A DNA stretch of 64,000 bases from Obelidium mucronatum (GCA_025765595.1 JAIVFH010000016.1:248001-312000); one strand, 5' to 3'. Positions 20,550 to 31,883 are shown, counted from the first letter of the stretch. Made by a program: numbers and translations. Notes: a model not told the origin generated them from the letters alone.

Positions 20550-22765
20550 ATGGCGAGAGACTCAGACTCGGACAAGAACCAGGGCGCCAATGTCCACGAA
20601 GCGTCGGCTACCTCCTCGTACATCGACACGAAAGGCGCTGCGCCAGGCTCCTTCTCTTTCGACAACATCGCAGATATTCCACCAACCTTGCCCAACATCC
20701 CAATGAAAATCTCCGTCAAGACATCATCAACGCGATCAGACTCTCTACCTAGATTCTCTGATAAAGCGTCGCGCTCCGACTCTTTCTCGGGGCGATCGCC
20801 TGTAGACAGCCGGGCAGGACGTTCTCCGTCACCAACAAAGAAACGATCTGACACGGCACCAGTATCATCCATGTTTTCCGATAGTAACAGAGTTTCTCCA
20901 TATGGAGCCCAAAGCTCTGTTCCAACAACGCCTCTGGCGCAACAGCTTCAATTGGATGATTCCTCTAGCGTAAGGTCATCTGAGGCGTCAGCACCTGAAA
21001 ACACCAGATCTTTGAATAGCCGGCCTAGTATAGCTAGAGGTTTTACCAGGCAACGATCTGGAGGGCGTGAAGTCCTTGTAGGGACACCCATCAAAGAAGG
21101 TCACGTGAACTACATGGTGAGAAAATAGGGATCTTAAAGGGAGGAATCAACTCTAATCAAATATCGAAAATCCTTTGTTTAAATACTCAGCTGATGTATG
21201 ATATGTTGACGGGAATCCGGATTTCCGTTGGGCGATGCGCTGCAAAGCCTATGAGAGAACTCACGCCTGAAGACTTCACTGCTGCTCATAAACTTGCATT
21301 TGATGTGTATGCTTACCCCGTTGTTTGAATTGAAACATGGCGCTTCTTACATTATTTTTTTTTGCGATCCTCAAAAGGAATGGAAACGAACTGACACCCA
21401 AGTCAGGTTATGACTTTAAGTTTAAAGACTATGCCCCATGGATATTTCGGTTAATTCGAGAAGCGTTCAGGGTTGACGTGACAGACTATCTCGTAAGGCC
21501 ATCAAAATATTGGTAGTCTCACAACCATGTTCGTTTAACCTTCCCATAGACTTCTCTGACGGGGAAATACGTGCTTTCGGAGTTGGGGTCTCCAGGAAAG
21601 TCAGGAAGCTTTTTTTACTTTAGCCAGGACTACCGATTTATCATCAAGACCATCTCTTTCAAGGAACATAAATTCTTGCGAAAAGTGTTGAAAAACTATT
21701 TCGAGGTGAGTAGACTTTTTTTTTCGTGCCTTTCATTAATCCACAAAATTTTGCACTTCCAGCACATAAAAGCAAATCCCGAAACTCTTCTTTCTCGAAT
21801 TCTCGGTTTACATCGTGTAAAACTTCCTGGAAATAAGAAAATCCACTTTGTCGTGATGGGAAACGTGTTCCCACCAAACAAGGATATTCATGAAACTTAT
21901 GATTTGAAAGGATCTCTTATTGGAAGAATGACTTCTGAGGAAAAGGCAAAAACTACTCCGGGGACGGTCTTGAAAGACCTCAACTGGTTGAATAGGCAGA
22001 GAAAAGTGTTTTTAGGTCCGATTAAGCGTGATATTTTTGTGAAGCAGATGGAGAAGGACGTTGCAGTTGAGTTTTACACCCTCTTTTTTTTGTTTTGATG
22101 GATTTGGGAAACACTCATGCCTATTCCTAAATTTATGATTAGTTTTTGATTGCCATGAATATTATGGACTACTCTCTGTTAATTGGTGTACATGATCTTG
22201 TTAAGGGAAACACTCACAACATTCGAGATTCTGTACTTTCTGTGATTGAGCCAAGTGCAAATGATTTGAACACCCACCAGGTCCTAAATCGCCGGTCGAC
22301 AATGATATCTCCCATTGCCCTCAAAAGGAAGCAAACTGTTATTGATGCGGATTCAATCAAACAAGGAGCCGCTAATGCCAAGATGAACACAGAAGTTCTT
22401 CCACCAGAGAGGAGCTTTTGTGTATTCTACAAGGAGTTGGGTGGATTCTTGTCTACAAATGAATCCAACGAGACAATGAGGGACTTGTATTATATTGGAA
22501 TCATTGACATTTTTACGGAATATTCAGGAACTAAGAAAGCTGAACACTTTTTCAAAGCGCTTGTAAATGATAGGGTATGTTTGAAAAAAAAAAAACAGCG
22601 AGTTCTTAGAAGATCCGCCCCACTTATTTGGTTGAAAAATAGCATAAAATATCCGCTGTGCATCCAAAGGAATACGGAGAGCGGTTTCTGAAGTTTATGA
22701 AGGAGGGAATTCAGTCTGTTGGAAAGTCACAAACGGTTTCATCTGTCACTCCCTCAATAGCATGA
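20550..22765 (+). CDS. Phosphatidylinositol 4-phosphate 5-kinase (Mss4/PIP5K type)
   Basis: This enzyme makes PI(4,5)P2 at the plasma membrane and supports actin and endocytic regulation. A Ser-rich N-terminal region of about 190 residues precedes the kinase domain, which is spread over seven or more exons. Visible family features are [15 protein letters not shown], the [24 protein letters not shown] block ([20 protein letters not shown]), [17 protein letters not shown] with the ATP-binding Lys, [24 protein letters not shown] and the catalytic [12 protein letters not shown]. The activation-loop region is [21 protein letters not shown] and the end is [16 protein letters not shown]. The Ser-rich insert between the catalytic loop and the activation loop is typical of fungal members. 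All frames join with GT/AG introns. The stop is TGA at 22763-22765. Confidence 0.93.
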
Positions 22766-22909
22766 AAATAGATCCCCTGGACCATGGACACATAGTTGAA
22801 GAAAAAAAAAAGACTAACGAGCAATAAATCTTTTACTGAAGAACTCAAATCATCCATTCCACTTGAGAAACACCCCTTCCCCTCTCGATCCACCTCCACC
22901 ATCAATAAA

Positions 22910-25047
22910 TCAAACTTGAGATAAAGACCTTTCAAACTTTGCAATCAGGCTGTCGCAGTCTTCAAGCCCCACACTGACACGAATCAGTCGAGCAGCCACA
23001 CCAAATTCTTCCGCCCATTCCAGTTCAGTGAAGTGGGCCAGAATTGTGTATGGCGATGCCAAGGTGAAGTTGGTTCCAAGCGATGGTCCCTTTGCAACAT
23101 CCAAGTTGTCGTAGAACGTAGCAGCGCTTTGGGAGTCCTTCAAAATGACGGAAAAGAGGCCACCATACCCACCACCGTTTCGCAAGTACGTGGCGTAGAG
23201 CTCCTTGTCAGAAAATAATGGGTAGTGCACGCATTCAACTGTTTTAAACCTGTCAGAAAAGCGTACGGTTCTCATGTCCGAAGTAGGCTCTCACCTTTTG
23301 GATGGCTGTGCAAATACAGAGCAAGTTTTTTGGCTGTCTCATTAATCTTCACTGTTCTTGAAATAAAGTTTCTAGAGTTGCGCTCCAAAAAGATTGCATC
23401 TTCACTCCACATTGTATCCTCGTACAATTCTGTAGCGGCAAGCTTGATGGAAATATAGTTTGAAGAAAATGGATTCAAGACGGCGCTTCCACCCATGACA
23501 TTACAGTCTCCACTAAAGACTTTGGTGAGACTGGATACAACGATATCAGCGTAGTTGAGTACAGCGACATTATAAAAGTTTCCAATTGTTTCGTCAACAA
23601 CGACAAGAAAGTCGAACTGGTCGGCCAGGCTTCGAATACGCTTCAGATCGGCACTTTTGAGCAATGGGTTGGATGGAAATTCGCAAAAGAATGCTCCAAT
23701 TCGTTCCCCTGATTTGAGGAGTGATTCAAGCTCATCCAAATCTGCATTTGTACCATGCCCAAGGAAAATGCAACCACTTCCAAATTTCTCTTGAATCTTG
23801 AGTGTGTCCGTGTAAGGGAAGCTTGGGAGCAAAAAACCATTAATTTTCAATACAGAAAAAAAAAACCCCACAATAAACATACCCAAATTGGACGGTTTTA
23901 AGATTTGGTCTCAATCTTTGAACAACTCTGAATGCATTGTAGATTGCACTCATTCCAGTGGGAAACAGCAATACATGGTTCTCATTCAACCCCTCCAACT
24001 CACGAACACTCTCATTGTGCGCCGCCACAACAGGTTTCTCATCATCATCGCTAATTTCACTGCTATCTGCAACAACACCCGCGATCCGCTGTCTCAACAT
24101 AACTTTTGCCTGAGGTGCAAACGACAAGTCCAAATTCCTTCCAAATCTTTCCTCCACCCACAACTGACTTGCCGTAGACTCAGCACCTGACGCCTGATTC
24201 ACATGCGTTTCCTGATCTTGGATTCTATAGCCAGGCGTCTGGAAACGGTCAGTATTGGCACTCACTCCCGTGAAGTATTTGACGCTTTCAGTGTTGGATC
24301 CAAGGACTTTCAAGCAATACTCTGCAAATCGAGATGAAATTCCTTCTCCCGTGTGTTGCCAGTACATTTTGGCAACCTTTGCGGCACCTTCCGGAAACAG
24401 AAGGGCATAGATAAAGACATTTCCTTGCAAGAAAGTAGTTGGGTCTGCAGCTGCTGGAGACGCCTCCTGAAAGATTGGTTGAATAGCGAATTCAGCGATG
24501 CGAATCGAAGTGGCTAGTTTGGGATCGAATCCAGAGTCTTTCTTTAGGATGAAGGATTTCATAAACTGTCGACATTCATTGACAACTCGGTTCGACGGAA
24601 ACACCAGACACTTTTCTCCTGGACGGCCAAACTTCTTTTCAAAGTGATCAAAGACCTTTTTGTTTTTGGTTTGAGCCCAAAATTTGGGTTGTGGGGCATT
24701 AGTAACTTGGAAATACAAATGATGCCATCAGAAATGGACAGTAAGCAAACCTGTTTGACAAGCGGATGGTACACGAAGCGGGGGTAACCACATTTCAGGG
24801 CAGCGAGAGTAAATGGATCACCTATTTTCATGCTCTGTTAGTCTGCAACAAAGGGAGAGAACAATCTGAGAGCGAGCTCACCTTCCTCATACTTGACGTT
24901 GTCACTCCACAGAGGTAGGGACACAGAAACAGCTGCAAATGTAAGAGGCAAGCAAGTTTATCAAATGAACGCCCGGGCATCTCTACACAACGTGGGCTGT
25001 ATACCATGTTTGCTCAACGCCGGAATCGAATCTCCAAGCGGAGCCAT
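22910..25047 (-). CDS. Cystathionine gamma-synthase, fungal type (STR2/met-7 class)
   Basis: This PLP enzyme joins O-acyl-homoserine and cysteine to form cystathionine in transsulfuration. The product begins [20 protein letters not shown] and passes through short 5' exons. It has the fungal N-terminal extension ([21 protein letters not shown]) before the Cys/Met-metabolism PLP fold. Motifs: [16 protein letters not shown] (PLP phosphate region), [25 protein letters not shown] (PLP-binding Asp) and [16 protein letters not shown] with the Schiff-base Lys. The C-terminal [12 protein letters not shown] and [19 protein letters not shown] block completes the domain. Acidic residues ([11 protein letters not shown]) form a surface insert seen in fungal enzymes. 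It functions with ATP sulfurylase (54.7-56.8 kb) in sulfur amino-acid synthesis, but the two are not linked as a cluster. Confidence 0.92.
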
Positions 25048-25255
25048 TTTTTTTGGAGATCAGAAAGAAATAATACGAAATAAAAAGAAAAGAATCGAAA
25101 AAAAAAAAAAAAAAACACTCGCCATAAATAACATGGTATTAATTTTATAGAACGTAAGCAATACTTGACCCCGTATTTATTTGAAAAAAAATGAAAAAAT
25201 AAAAATATAAAAAGAAAAGCAGAAAAAAAAAAATTCCAACCACACACTTGGGTTT

Positions 25256-27039
25256 TCAAGCATTATGCGAGACATGTTCATTTGACAGACTTTGATCCTG
25301 TGGTCCCGGCTGCTGCAGCTGTGGTAGCTCTTGCTGAATATTTCCAGTAACAGCCCGCTGCTCTGTTTGATGCTCTTGAAAGTGAACATGTGTTTGATCA
25401 TACTGCTGCTGCTGCTGCTGTTGCTGAACTTGCTGGCGGTTGTCGTGGCTACCATCATACAGCGATCTATTAATACCGCTAGTAGCAGCCGCTCCCGGGA
25501 ACTGATTCGCCATCATATCAATTGAGTTGGTTGTCCATAAAGCACTCTCCAAGTGCGGGTCGATTGTTGGAGAGCCGGAAGCTTTGGCATCATAGCGGAT
25601 GGCCTGGATTGCAGGGTTTGTTGCTCCTGTTACGTTGGGGTTGTAACTCAATGGGAGAGGCATGATGTTCGAGTTGCTGCCAGTCAAGGTAGAAAATGGC
25701 GGCATTTCAGTTTGTTGTTGTTGTTGCTGTTGTTGATGTTGTTGGTGCTGTTGGTGATGCTGGTCCACTTGGGAAGGTAGATTTTGTCTTGCAAAGGAGT
25801 AGCCGACATTTGTTGCTGCTGCATGTTGGGCGTAGTGTTGGTATGGCATTGTGTTGATTGGGTTCAACGGATTCATGATAATTCCATTGGTAGGATTTGA
25901 AGGCGCCGACACTGAACCAGAATTGTATGCCAAATTGCTCGCATTAACTAACGTCGGCAAAGTTGATGACCCATAAGGTACCCCCGTGTTGCTGAACGGT
26001 GAAGGCCCGCTTCCCGTGTACGTGAAATGATGTGATTGTTGGGTTTGCGTCTGGTCATAATTCTGTTGCTTTTGTTGCTGCTGCTGTTGATGTTGAATAG
26101 GAACCTCGACACGTTGTGGTTGTGAATATGCCGGGACTGGGTTGTGTTCTGCACCAGTTTCTTCGGCAACACTTGCTTGATTGATATTTTTGACTGGTCT
26201 ATTGGTTTGGTATTGCTTGTAGTAGAGACCTAAACAAAAAGGGGAGATGAGACGCAAATTTAAAAAAAAATCATAAGATATGGGGTGGGGAGATAAGAAC
26301 AGAGATGAAACTCTTACGAACCACATGCATTGCAAAGATTATTCTTCCGGTCAGCAGTCCTTCGCCAGAGTGGAGTTGACGTTGCCCCGCAGTTGAAGCA
26401 AGTCAAGTTCCGGTTGTGTTCACGGAGTTTCTTCCGTTCTGCTTTTGAAAGCTGTTTGAGTTGAGTGGAGTCCATCTGGAGGTACATTTGCTGTTGGATT
26501 TCAAGGGCTTTTCCCGATGAAATGCGACGCCTTCTGGGTGCGCCTGCTGTTGCTGCGGGTTGCTGTTGTGACTGCTGTTGCGCCTGTGGAGGCTGACTAT
26601 TTACGCCTGCAGGTGCTGCATGTATCAGCTGGGGTTGGATGTGAGTTTGCTGTGAGCTTTGCTCTTGGGGTCTATGGTAAGGATGGTGTTGGTGCTGATT
26701 CTGTTGCGTATATTCAGTGTATGACCGGTATTCATCTCTAGCTTGAGCATAATAGTTGCCCGTCAGTCGAGTGTTCCCAGCAGAGGATTCACCACCCGAT
26801 GTATTGGCATTAGCATTGGCACTTGCATATGACAGTGGGTAGTTGAATGCCATGGGTACAGGAAGGGTTGGCAGCGCTTGGGAAGATCCTGAACTTTGAA
26901 ACGGACTTGGATAAGGAGGTGGAGCATCTTGGGGTTGCTGTTGCTGCTGCTGCTGCTGCTGCTGTTGTTGGTCATGCTGCTGCGGTGGTTGTTGCCGCTG
27001 CAGTTGCTGCTGTGGATCAGCGGCGTCCTGGTACTGCAT
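25256..27039 (-). CDS. GATA transcription factor A of a three-gene tandem array (563 aa)
   Basis: Two exons (27039-26322, 26229-25256) give a 563-residue protein. The single GATA finger is CFNCGATSTPLWRRTADRKN followed by NLCNACG, CX2CX17-18CX2C type, with the basic tail LYYKQYQTNRPVK. The intron falls in the last Gly codon of CNACG (TGT G|GT). On each side are very long Gln/His/Asn/Pro-rich regions, including several CAG/CAA-coded poly-Gln runs, which resemble activation domains. The segment before the finger, RRRRISSGKALEIQQQMYLQ ... LKQLSKAERKKLREHNRNL, matches gene B in position (QQERRKVVKAIKKKERELSK). Role: nuclear DNA binding at (A/T)GATA(A/G) sites; the regulated pathway cannot be read. 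Confidence 0.92.
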
Positions 27040-27314
27040 TTGTTTGTTTGACGTTAGGGAGATGGAGGGAGATGAGTGGTGGTGATTTGGACAGAGATTT
27101 GGAAGAAAATGTAAAAAGGGAGATTTCTTCTTTCCGTTTCATCCGGGTGAAACACCACGTGCTTTTTCAACAGACGCCAGCAAGCGGCAACTAAAAAGCG
27201 CGCGTTTATGAAGGATTTGGGTTCCGGAATGTATCCGCAACTAACCCGACGTGATTACTCTTGGTGGCTTGAGACGAACAAATGGTCAATGCAGCTAACC
27301 AAAAACGCCTTTAT

Positions 27315-28419
27315 TCATACCATACAACGCAGATAATCTTGGTCCGATGAGGAAAAATCCACTGTATCATTTTTCGGTTGACCATCCACCGAATTCTGGA
27401 ATGGATGGCAAAACACTGACTGCCCATTATCCTGGGGATGATGACGCTGCAAAAGGGACATATCATTCTGATGACGGTGAAGCGCGATGGCATTCGATAG
27501 AAGCAATAACTCGTTCGACAGTTCATGGTTTCGCACTTCTTGCGGAATGATGCCTGTCATATTCGAAGGTTCCATCATTGAAGAATCCAAACAAGATGAA
27601 ATCACTTGAGAATTGCAAGATTCCGAACTTGCGCTTGCACTTGGTGATGAGTTGGTTATAGCATTTGGGTCATTTGTCGACAAGCCACAACCCTCCTTCA
27701 ATAACCTTCGCTTCTTGTGTTTCTTGAAATAAATGCCTTTTTTTTTTGAACGGGTTTTGAATAACCGACTGAAAAGTGGGTGCGTTGTATGACTCACCAC
27801 AAGCATTACAAAGTGAATGTACTTTATCCTCCGTCTTTCTCCAAAACGGCGAAGAAGTCGCTCCACAATCAAAGCAAACCAACTGTTTACTCAACTCCCG
27901 TTCTTTTTTTTTGATTGCCTTGACAACCTTTCTGCGTTCCTGCTGGCTCATTGATTCCAATGCTTCAGGTGAGGGAACATTTGCTTTGCGTACCAACGAC
28001 GGTTTCCGTCGCTTTCGATTGGTGGATATTAATGCTGCTGCTGCATCTGCGGCTGCTGCTGTTCCTGACTGTGGTGCTGGTGGTGGTGGTGGCGCAACAG
28101 AGTCGGTTGTACTGGGAGTGGTCAAAGAGGTGGTTGCAGCAGCAGCGGTTATTCCAGAGACACCAAACAGGGTCTCCATTCCTAAACCTGTAGGATTGTG
28201 CATGTCCATCGGTAGAAGCCCTGTCACTGCAGCATATCGAGAATAGCGCTGAATCAGCCAGTGGTCGTTGAAATTGGAAGTTTCCAGCAATGCATAAGAA
28301 AGCGCTCGAACATCGTCGTCTGCTAACTGTTGCTGTTGTTGTTGTTGTTGCTGTTGCTGAACTACTGGGAAGGGATCAAATGGTGGCATGTCCAACGGGT
28401 TGTTCCGGAACGGGTCCAT
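27315..28419 (-). CDS. GATA transcription factor B of a three-gene tandem array (347 aa)
   Basis: Two exons (28419-27798, 27736-27315) give 347 residues. The finger is CFDCGATSSPFWRKTEDKVH then SLCNACG, with the tail IYFKKHKKRRLL. The intron interrupts the same Gly codon as in genes A and C. The N-terminus starts MDPFRNNPLDMPPFDPF and runs into a poly-Gln stretch. It then has Ala/Pro-rich sequence and a basic helix (ERRKVVKAIKKKERELSK) just before the finger. The C-terminus is Ser/Asn-rich with His/Gln. An upstream in-frame extension (GLTGADWYQKKTGYKYRKKK) has no ATG, so the ATG at 28419 is taken. It lies 275 bp from gene A and 232 bp from gene C, all on one strand. Confidence 0.92.
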
Positions 28420-28651
28420 CCTTGTGGTTGGTTTTTTTTTTCTGTACTTATACCCTGTTTTTTTTTGATACCAATCAGCGCCTGTTAAGCCCAACTGTGG
28501 CGTAACTTGATTTCTTTCTTGCTTTTCGCTTTCTTTAATAGGAAACCTCGTTTTTTAACGTTTTCTTCTCTTTGGAATTAAAGTGTTTATTCACAAACCT
28601 CTAAAAAAAAAAAATTAAAATTAAAATCAAAAAAAAAAATACAAGAATTTT

Positions 28652-28927
28652 TCAGAGGAGCGAGTCCTCCTGCCGATCCTTATCAAAATCTATCCGAAAT
28701 TCTGCTGGCAAAGGAGCAGCCAAAGTGGGCGTTGCCACTCCCATAGACACTGGTGTAGAAACCGACAGCACCGGAGGCGGCAGCGGTCCAGGAAGCAAGG
28801 TCAAAGAACCTTGCGGAGAGGTAGGAATTGCGCTTTTAGGAGATCCAGCGTGAGGTCGTTGGCGCTTATTTTTCTTGTAATACAACCCTTGAGAATACAC
28901 TTGTTGTCAGATACACACAACACAGGC

Positions 28928-28987
<60 letters not shown>

Positions 28988-29721
28988 CGTTTTTTGACTT
29001 TACCACAAGCATTGCACAGCGAATTCAATTTATCTTCCGTTCTCCTCCAAAACGGAGATTTCGTAGTTTGGCAGTGGAAGCAGGTTAAATTTCGTGTTGT
29101 AGTACTTTGTTCTTGCCGACGACTTGTACTACCACTGCTGCTGCTGTTGGAATCATTCCTTCGGTATGACCCCGAACCAATCACCTCAGTTGTTGTATTG
29201 CTGCTGCTGCTGCTACTGCCTCGTCTCTTTTCGAGTCGAGTTCTTCGGGCACTTCTCAAAGTTGATGGTTCTGGCGGCGCTGATTGGCTTGCATTGGGCT
29301 TGACCGACACTGTCCTTGAATCTAATAAATTTGCCGTATTCACGGAAGCGGCGACAGCAGAGGTGGTTGTGGTGGTAGCTGGCTTGAGGCTGAAGAGTTG
29401 AGGAGTGCTGTTGTTGCTGTTGGTGATGCTGGTGCTGACGTTTCCAAATTGAGGTGCTGATCCGAAAGCAGCAAATGAAAGGGGTATGGATGATGCAACA
29501 AACGGAGTGACAGATGTGCTGATGCTTGGAACTTGAGGCCTGTGATCCGCATATTGGTTGGGCTGCTGCTGCTGCTGCCGCTGCTGTTGTTGCTGTTGCT
29601 GGTGTGGGTATCTTGTATTTGTCAGAGATGGATGACCTGATCCTGCTGCCACTGGTGGTGGCCGGGAAAAGTCAAGGTGGGAAATGTCAAGTAGTCTTCG
29701 GATGGGATCGTCTTGGTCCAT
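28652..29721 (-). CDS. GATA transcription factor C of a three-gene tandem array (317 aa)
   Basis: Two exons (29721-29004, 28887-28652) give 317 residues. The finger is CFHCQTTKSPFWRRTEDKLN then SLCNACG, with the tail LYYKKNKRQRPHA. The intron again splits the final Gly codon. It is 116 bp long, and half of it is one uninterrupted homopolymer. The N-terminus, MDQDDPIRRLLDISHLDFSRP, resembles gene B in its acidic/hydrophobic opening. It is followed by Gln-rich, Asn/Ser/Thr-rich and Arg/Ser regions. The sequence after the finger is short and Pro-rich (LLPGPLPPPVLSV). This is the first gene of the array in transcription order. Its DNA target is presumably a GATA core; the biological role is unknown. 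Confidence 0.9.
28929..28986. repeat. 58-base uninterrupted A homopolymer in the GATA-C intron
   Basis: A run of 58 A on the plus strand (58 T in the transcript of GATA gene C) fills half of the 116-bp intron between the two finger exons. In the transcript it lies close to the donor, between about 15 and 75 bases into the intron, and the acceptor (TTCTCAAG) is about 40 bases further on. Such a long pure homopolymer would be unstable and may be partly a sequencing or assembly artefact in length. Confidence 0.9.
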
Positions 29722-30023
29722 TTGCTTGTTGGTGATGCGTTTTTTTTGTGTTTGGGTTGAGCCAATATTATTATTTTCGATCTTTTTTAGCTGTCGTGTG
29801 GCTTTTTACCCCCCCTCTGTTCTTTAGATGTGGGATTGAAGACTGAAACGAAATACCAAGTTCGGAAAAAGAAGGGCGAAAAGTGGTGATCTTTCGAACT
29901 GGAAAATTTTCAAAGGCCATGTGCAAAGCGGTCCAGTCCGATGGCCAAGAGCGTTGCTGACAAATGCCGAAAGTGAATACAAATGAGAAACTGAGAGCAA
30001 GTGGAAAACCAAATGGCGTATGT
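29722..30023. other. Intergenic region, GATA array promoter side
   Basis: About 300 bp between the start of GATA gene C and the stop of the fusion enzyme, both on the minus strand. It should hold the GATA-C promoter and the 3' UTR of the fusion gene. Short ORFs here have no recognisable family. Confidence 0.5.
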
Positions 30024-31838
30024 CTACTCTTTCTTTACAAACAAAAGACACCGCTCCATATTCTTATGATCCCGCTTTAGATCCAAAAATTTCCATTTCC
30101 TCTGCTCCAAATTTTGAGAATCCTCAAAACACGCACGGACCCGTGATGCCATTCCATGGGCAATCTCGACTGCTAATATGCATCCACTCGAGAACCCATT
30201 GATTCCAAGCTTCTCATCCGCCTCCCTAATGCCCGCAGCAATCTCGTGATATGCTTCCAACCCCGTAGGTCCTGCATACAGAGCTTCCGCTGGCTCTTCA
30301 TTCAAAAGAGTGGGATCGATGCTTGTCACTGTTCGAGTTTTGGGACTGAGGTAAGGTGGGTTGCAAATGCAAATATGAACAGGTTGAGGCAGGGGATGAT
30401 TCAGGCTTTCGAGAACTGCCGAAATAGTTCCGAAAGTACCAAGTTTTAATTGAACGCGATCTGATAGTTGATGAGAGTCGAGATTTTGTTGCGCAATAGC
30501 TAGAGCTGCTGATGAGGCATCCAGCGCGATGCCATGAATTGAGGGTCGTGAAGTGTCGGTTGGATAGTGCGACTCCAGGTATTTTACAGTAGATATGAGA
30601 AGGGATCCAGATCCAGTCCCCATGTCCAAAACGTTGATCGTGGCCGGAACGCTGTGTTGATAGGATTCAACAAATAGCTTGACCGAACTGTCAACAAGGA
30701 TACTAGAAGATGGCCTAGGAATCATTACATCGGGGGTAACTTTGAATGAAAGACCCCTGAAATCTTGAAAACCGCGAATGTATGCAGGGTTTCTTGTTTG
30801 CTTTCCAGCGTTTGCATCGTAGGAGTCGTCATTGCAGTCCTTGTCTCCAAAGGAAGCGTCAGCGGTATTGAGTGCTTCTTCAATCTCAGTGTTTTTCCTG
30901 TCAAAGAATTTTGCTTCCTTTGCACGAAGGGCTTCAAACTTTGTCGGTTCTGGATGAGTGACGCAGATTCTTTCACCAGTCTCTGGATCAATGTAAGATA
31001 GGCCTGTTAAACTCAAAAACATTCCCTTGTCCCGACAAGTCCGGTGCTGCTTGGTGTAACGCGAGTTGCCGATGATGGGCGTAGGGGAATCAAAAAAGTG
31101 ACACAGAATCTGCTTTTGAGAAAAGGCGCCAATTGGGGTAGCCTTGACCGTGGTCAAGTAGCCGTCTGGGGAGTTTCTCGAGCCAGTAAAGGATATGATC
31201 TGCACTTTGGTTGTACACAGCTCACCCTGGACAGGGGCTTCGATCGCGTACTCGTCGCCCTCGACGAGGCCAACGCTGCTTCCGGCCCTGCCCAGCAAGA
31301 TGCAACGGAAGGAGCACTCCACGTCCTCGAGCCTCAGGTCGCGGTCGGAGTCGCAGTCGCCCGTGCGCACGAGCACCAGGCCGGACACGGCCTTGTCGAG
31401 ACTGAAGACGGGACGCACGGCGCACTCGCGGTCTTTGGCCAGCAGACTGCGCACGTCGTCGGCAAAGACGGTGCTGCGCGGGTCCATTGACGCGCCGCTG
31501 TTTTTCCAGACGACGACGGTCGACGGAGTAGTTGTAGTAGTTGTAGTTGGAGTAGTTGTAGTAGTTGTAGTTGATGCAGTTGACACAGTTGCACACAGAG
31601 CCACGCGCGTCTGCCGCGACGGCGCCGGCGTCCCCGCCGCCGCGCAGACGCGCACCACGTCGCCGGCGGCCACGCGCGCGCCCTCCGCCGCCGCCGCGCC
31701 GTTGAGCGTCACGGCGCCGCGCTTGAACGCCGCGTGCAGCTGCGACCGCGACGCCAGCACGCGGCGGAACGCGCTGCTCTGCCGCAGATACTTGTGCAGC
31801 GCCGTGCCCGCGTGCGCGCCGTCGACTGTGGCTTCCAT
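30024..31838 (-). CDS. Fusion protein: S4/RluA-type pseudouridine-synthase-like domain + HemK/PrmC glutamine methyltransferase (604 aa)
   Basis: One intronless ORF encodes two enzyme-like modules. The first about 270 residues start with an S4-like RNA-binding unit (FRRVLASRSQLHAAFKRGAV, TLNG, AAGDVVRV). A domain patterned on RluA pseudouridine synthases follows: SLDKAVSGLVLVRTG keeps the Asp of the catalytic loop, but the usual His-Arg before Leu-Asp is Phe-Ser. The later KQILCHFFDSPTPIIGNSRY aligns with the HQIRVH...PIxGD..Y block but lacks its Arg residues. From about residue 370 the HemK/PrmC methyltransferase appears: KVTPDVMIPRPSSSILVD, SAM motif I VLDMGTGSGSLLI, and NPPYLS. It likely methylates the GGQ Gln of a (mitochondrial) release factor. 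The 5' 600 bp are very GC-rich and a poly-Thr tract separates S4 and RluA parts. No break in frame was seen. Confidence 0.88.
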   Translation of the reverse strand: MEATVDGAHAGTALHKYLRQSSAFRRVLASRSQLHAAFKRGAVTLNGAAAAEGARVAAGDVVRVCAAAGTPAPSRQTRVALCATVSTASTTTTTTTPTTTTTTTPSTVVVWKNSGASMDPRSTVFADDVRSLLAKDRECAVRPVFSLDKAVSGLVLVRTGDCDSDRDLRLEDVECSFRCILLGRAGSSVGLVEGDEYAIEAPVQGELCTTKVQIISFTGSRNSPDGYLTTVKATPIGAFSQKQILCHFFDSPTPIIGNSRYTKQHRTCRDKGMFLSLTGLSYIDPETGERICVTHPEPTKFEALRAKEAKFFDRKNTEIEEALNTADASFGDKDCNDDSYDANAGKQTRNPAYIRGFQDFRGLSFKVTPDVMIPRPSSSILVDSSVKLFVESYQHSVPATINVLDMGTGSGSLLISTVKYLESHYPTDTSRPSIHGIALDASSAALAIAQQNLDSHQLSDRVQLKLGTFGTISAVLESLNHPLPQPVHICICNPPYLSPKTRTVTSIDPTLLNEEPAEALYAGPTGLEAYHEIAAGIREADEKLGINGFSSGCILAVEIAHGMASRVRACFEDSQNLEQRKWKFLDLKRDHKNMERCLLFVKKE

Positions 31839-31883
31839 CTTTAGTTTTGTTACAAATAAATAAAATAAAATAAAATAAAATAA
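31839..31883. promoter_or_regulatory. 45-bp gap between divergent start codons, with TAAAA pentamer repeat
   Basis: The gap between the fusion-enzyme ATG (31838) and the ARPC2 ATG (31884) is almost entirely a (TAAAA)n repeat, five to six units from about 31856. An AT-only repeat here could keep nucleosomes away and act as a two-way promoter. Confidence 0.6.

Noticed and set aside
29824..30051. Hydrophobic-looking 75-codon ORF on the minus strand
   Set aside because: It overlaps the 3' end of the fusion gene and its likely 3' UTR, with no coding signature.
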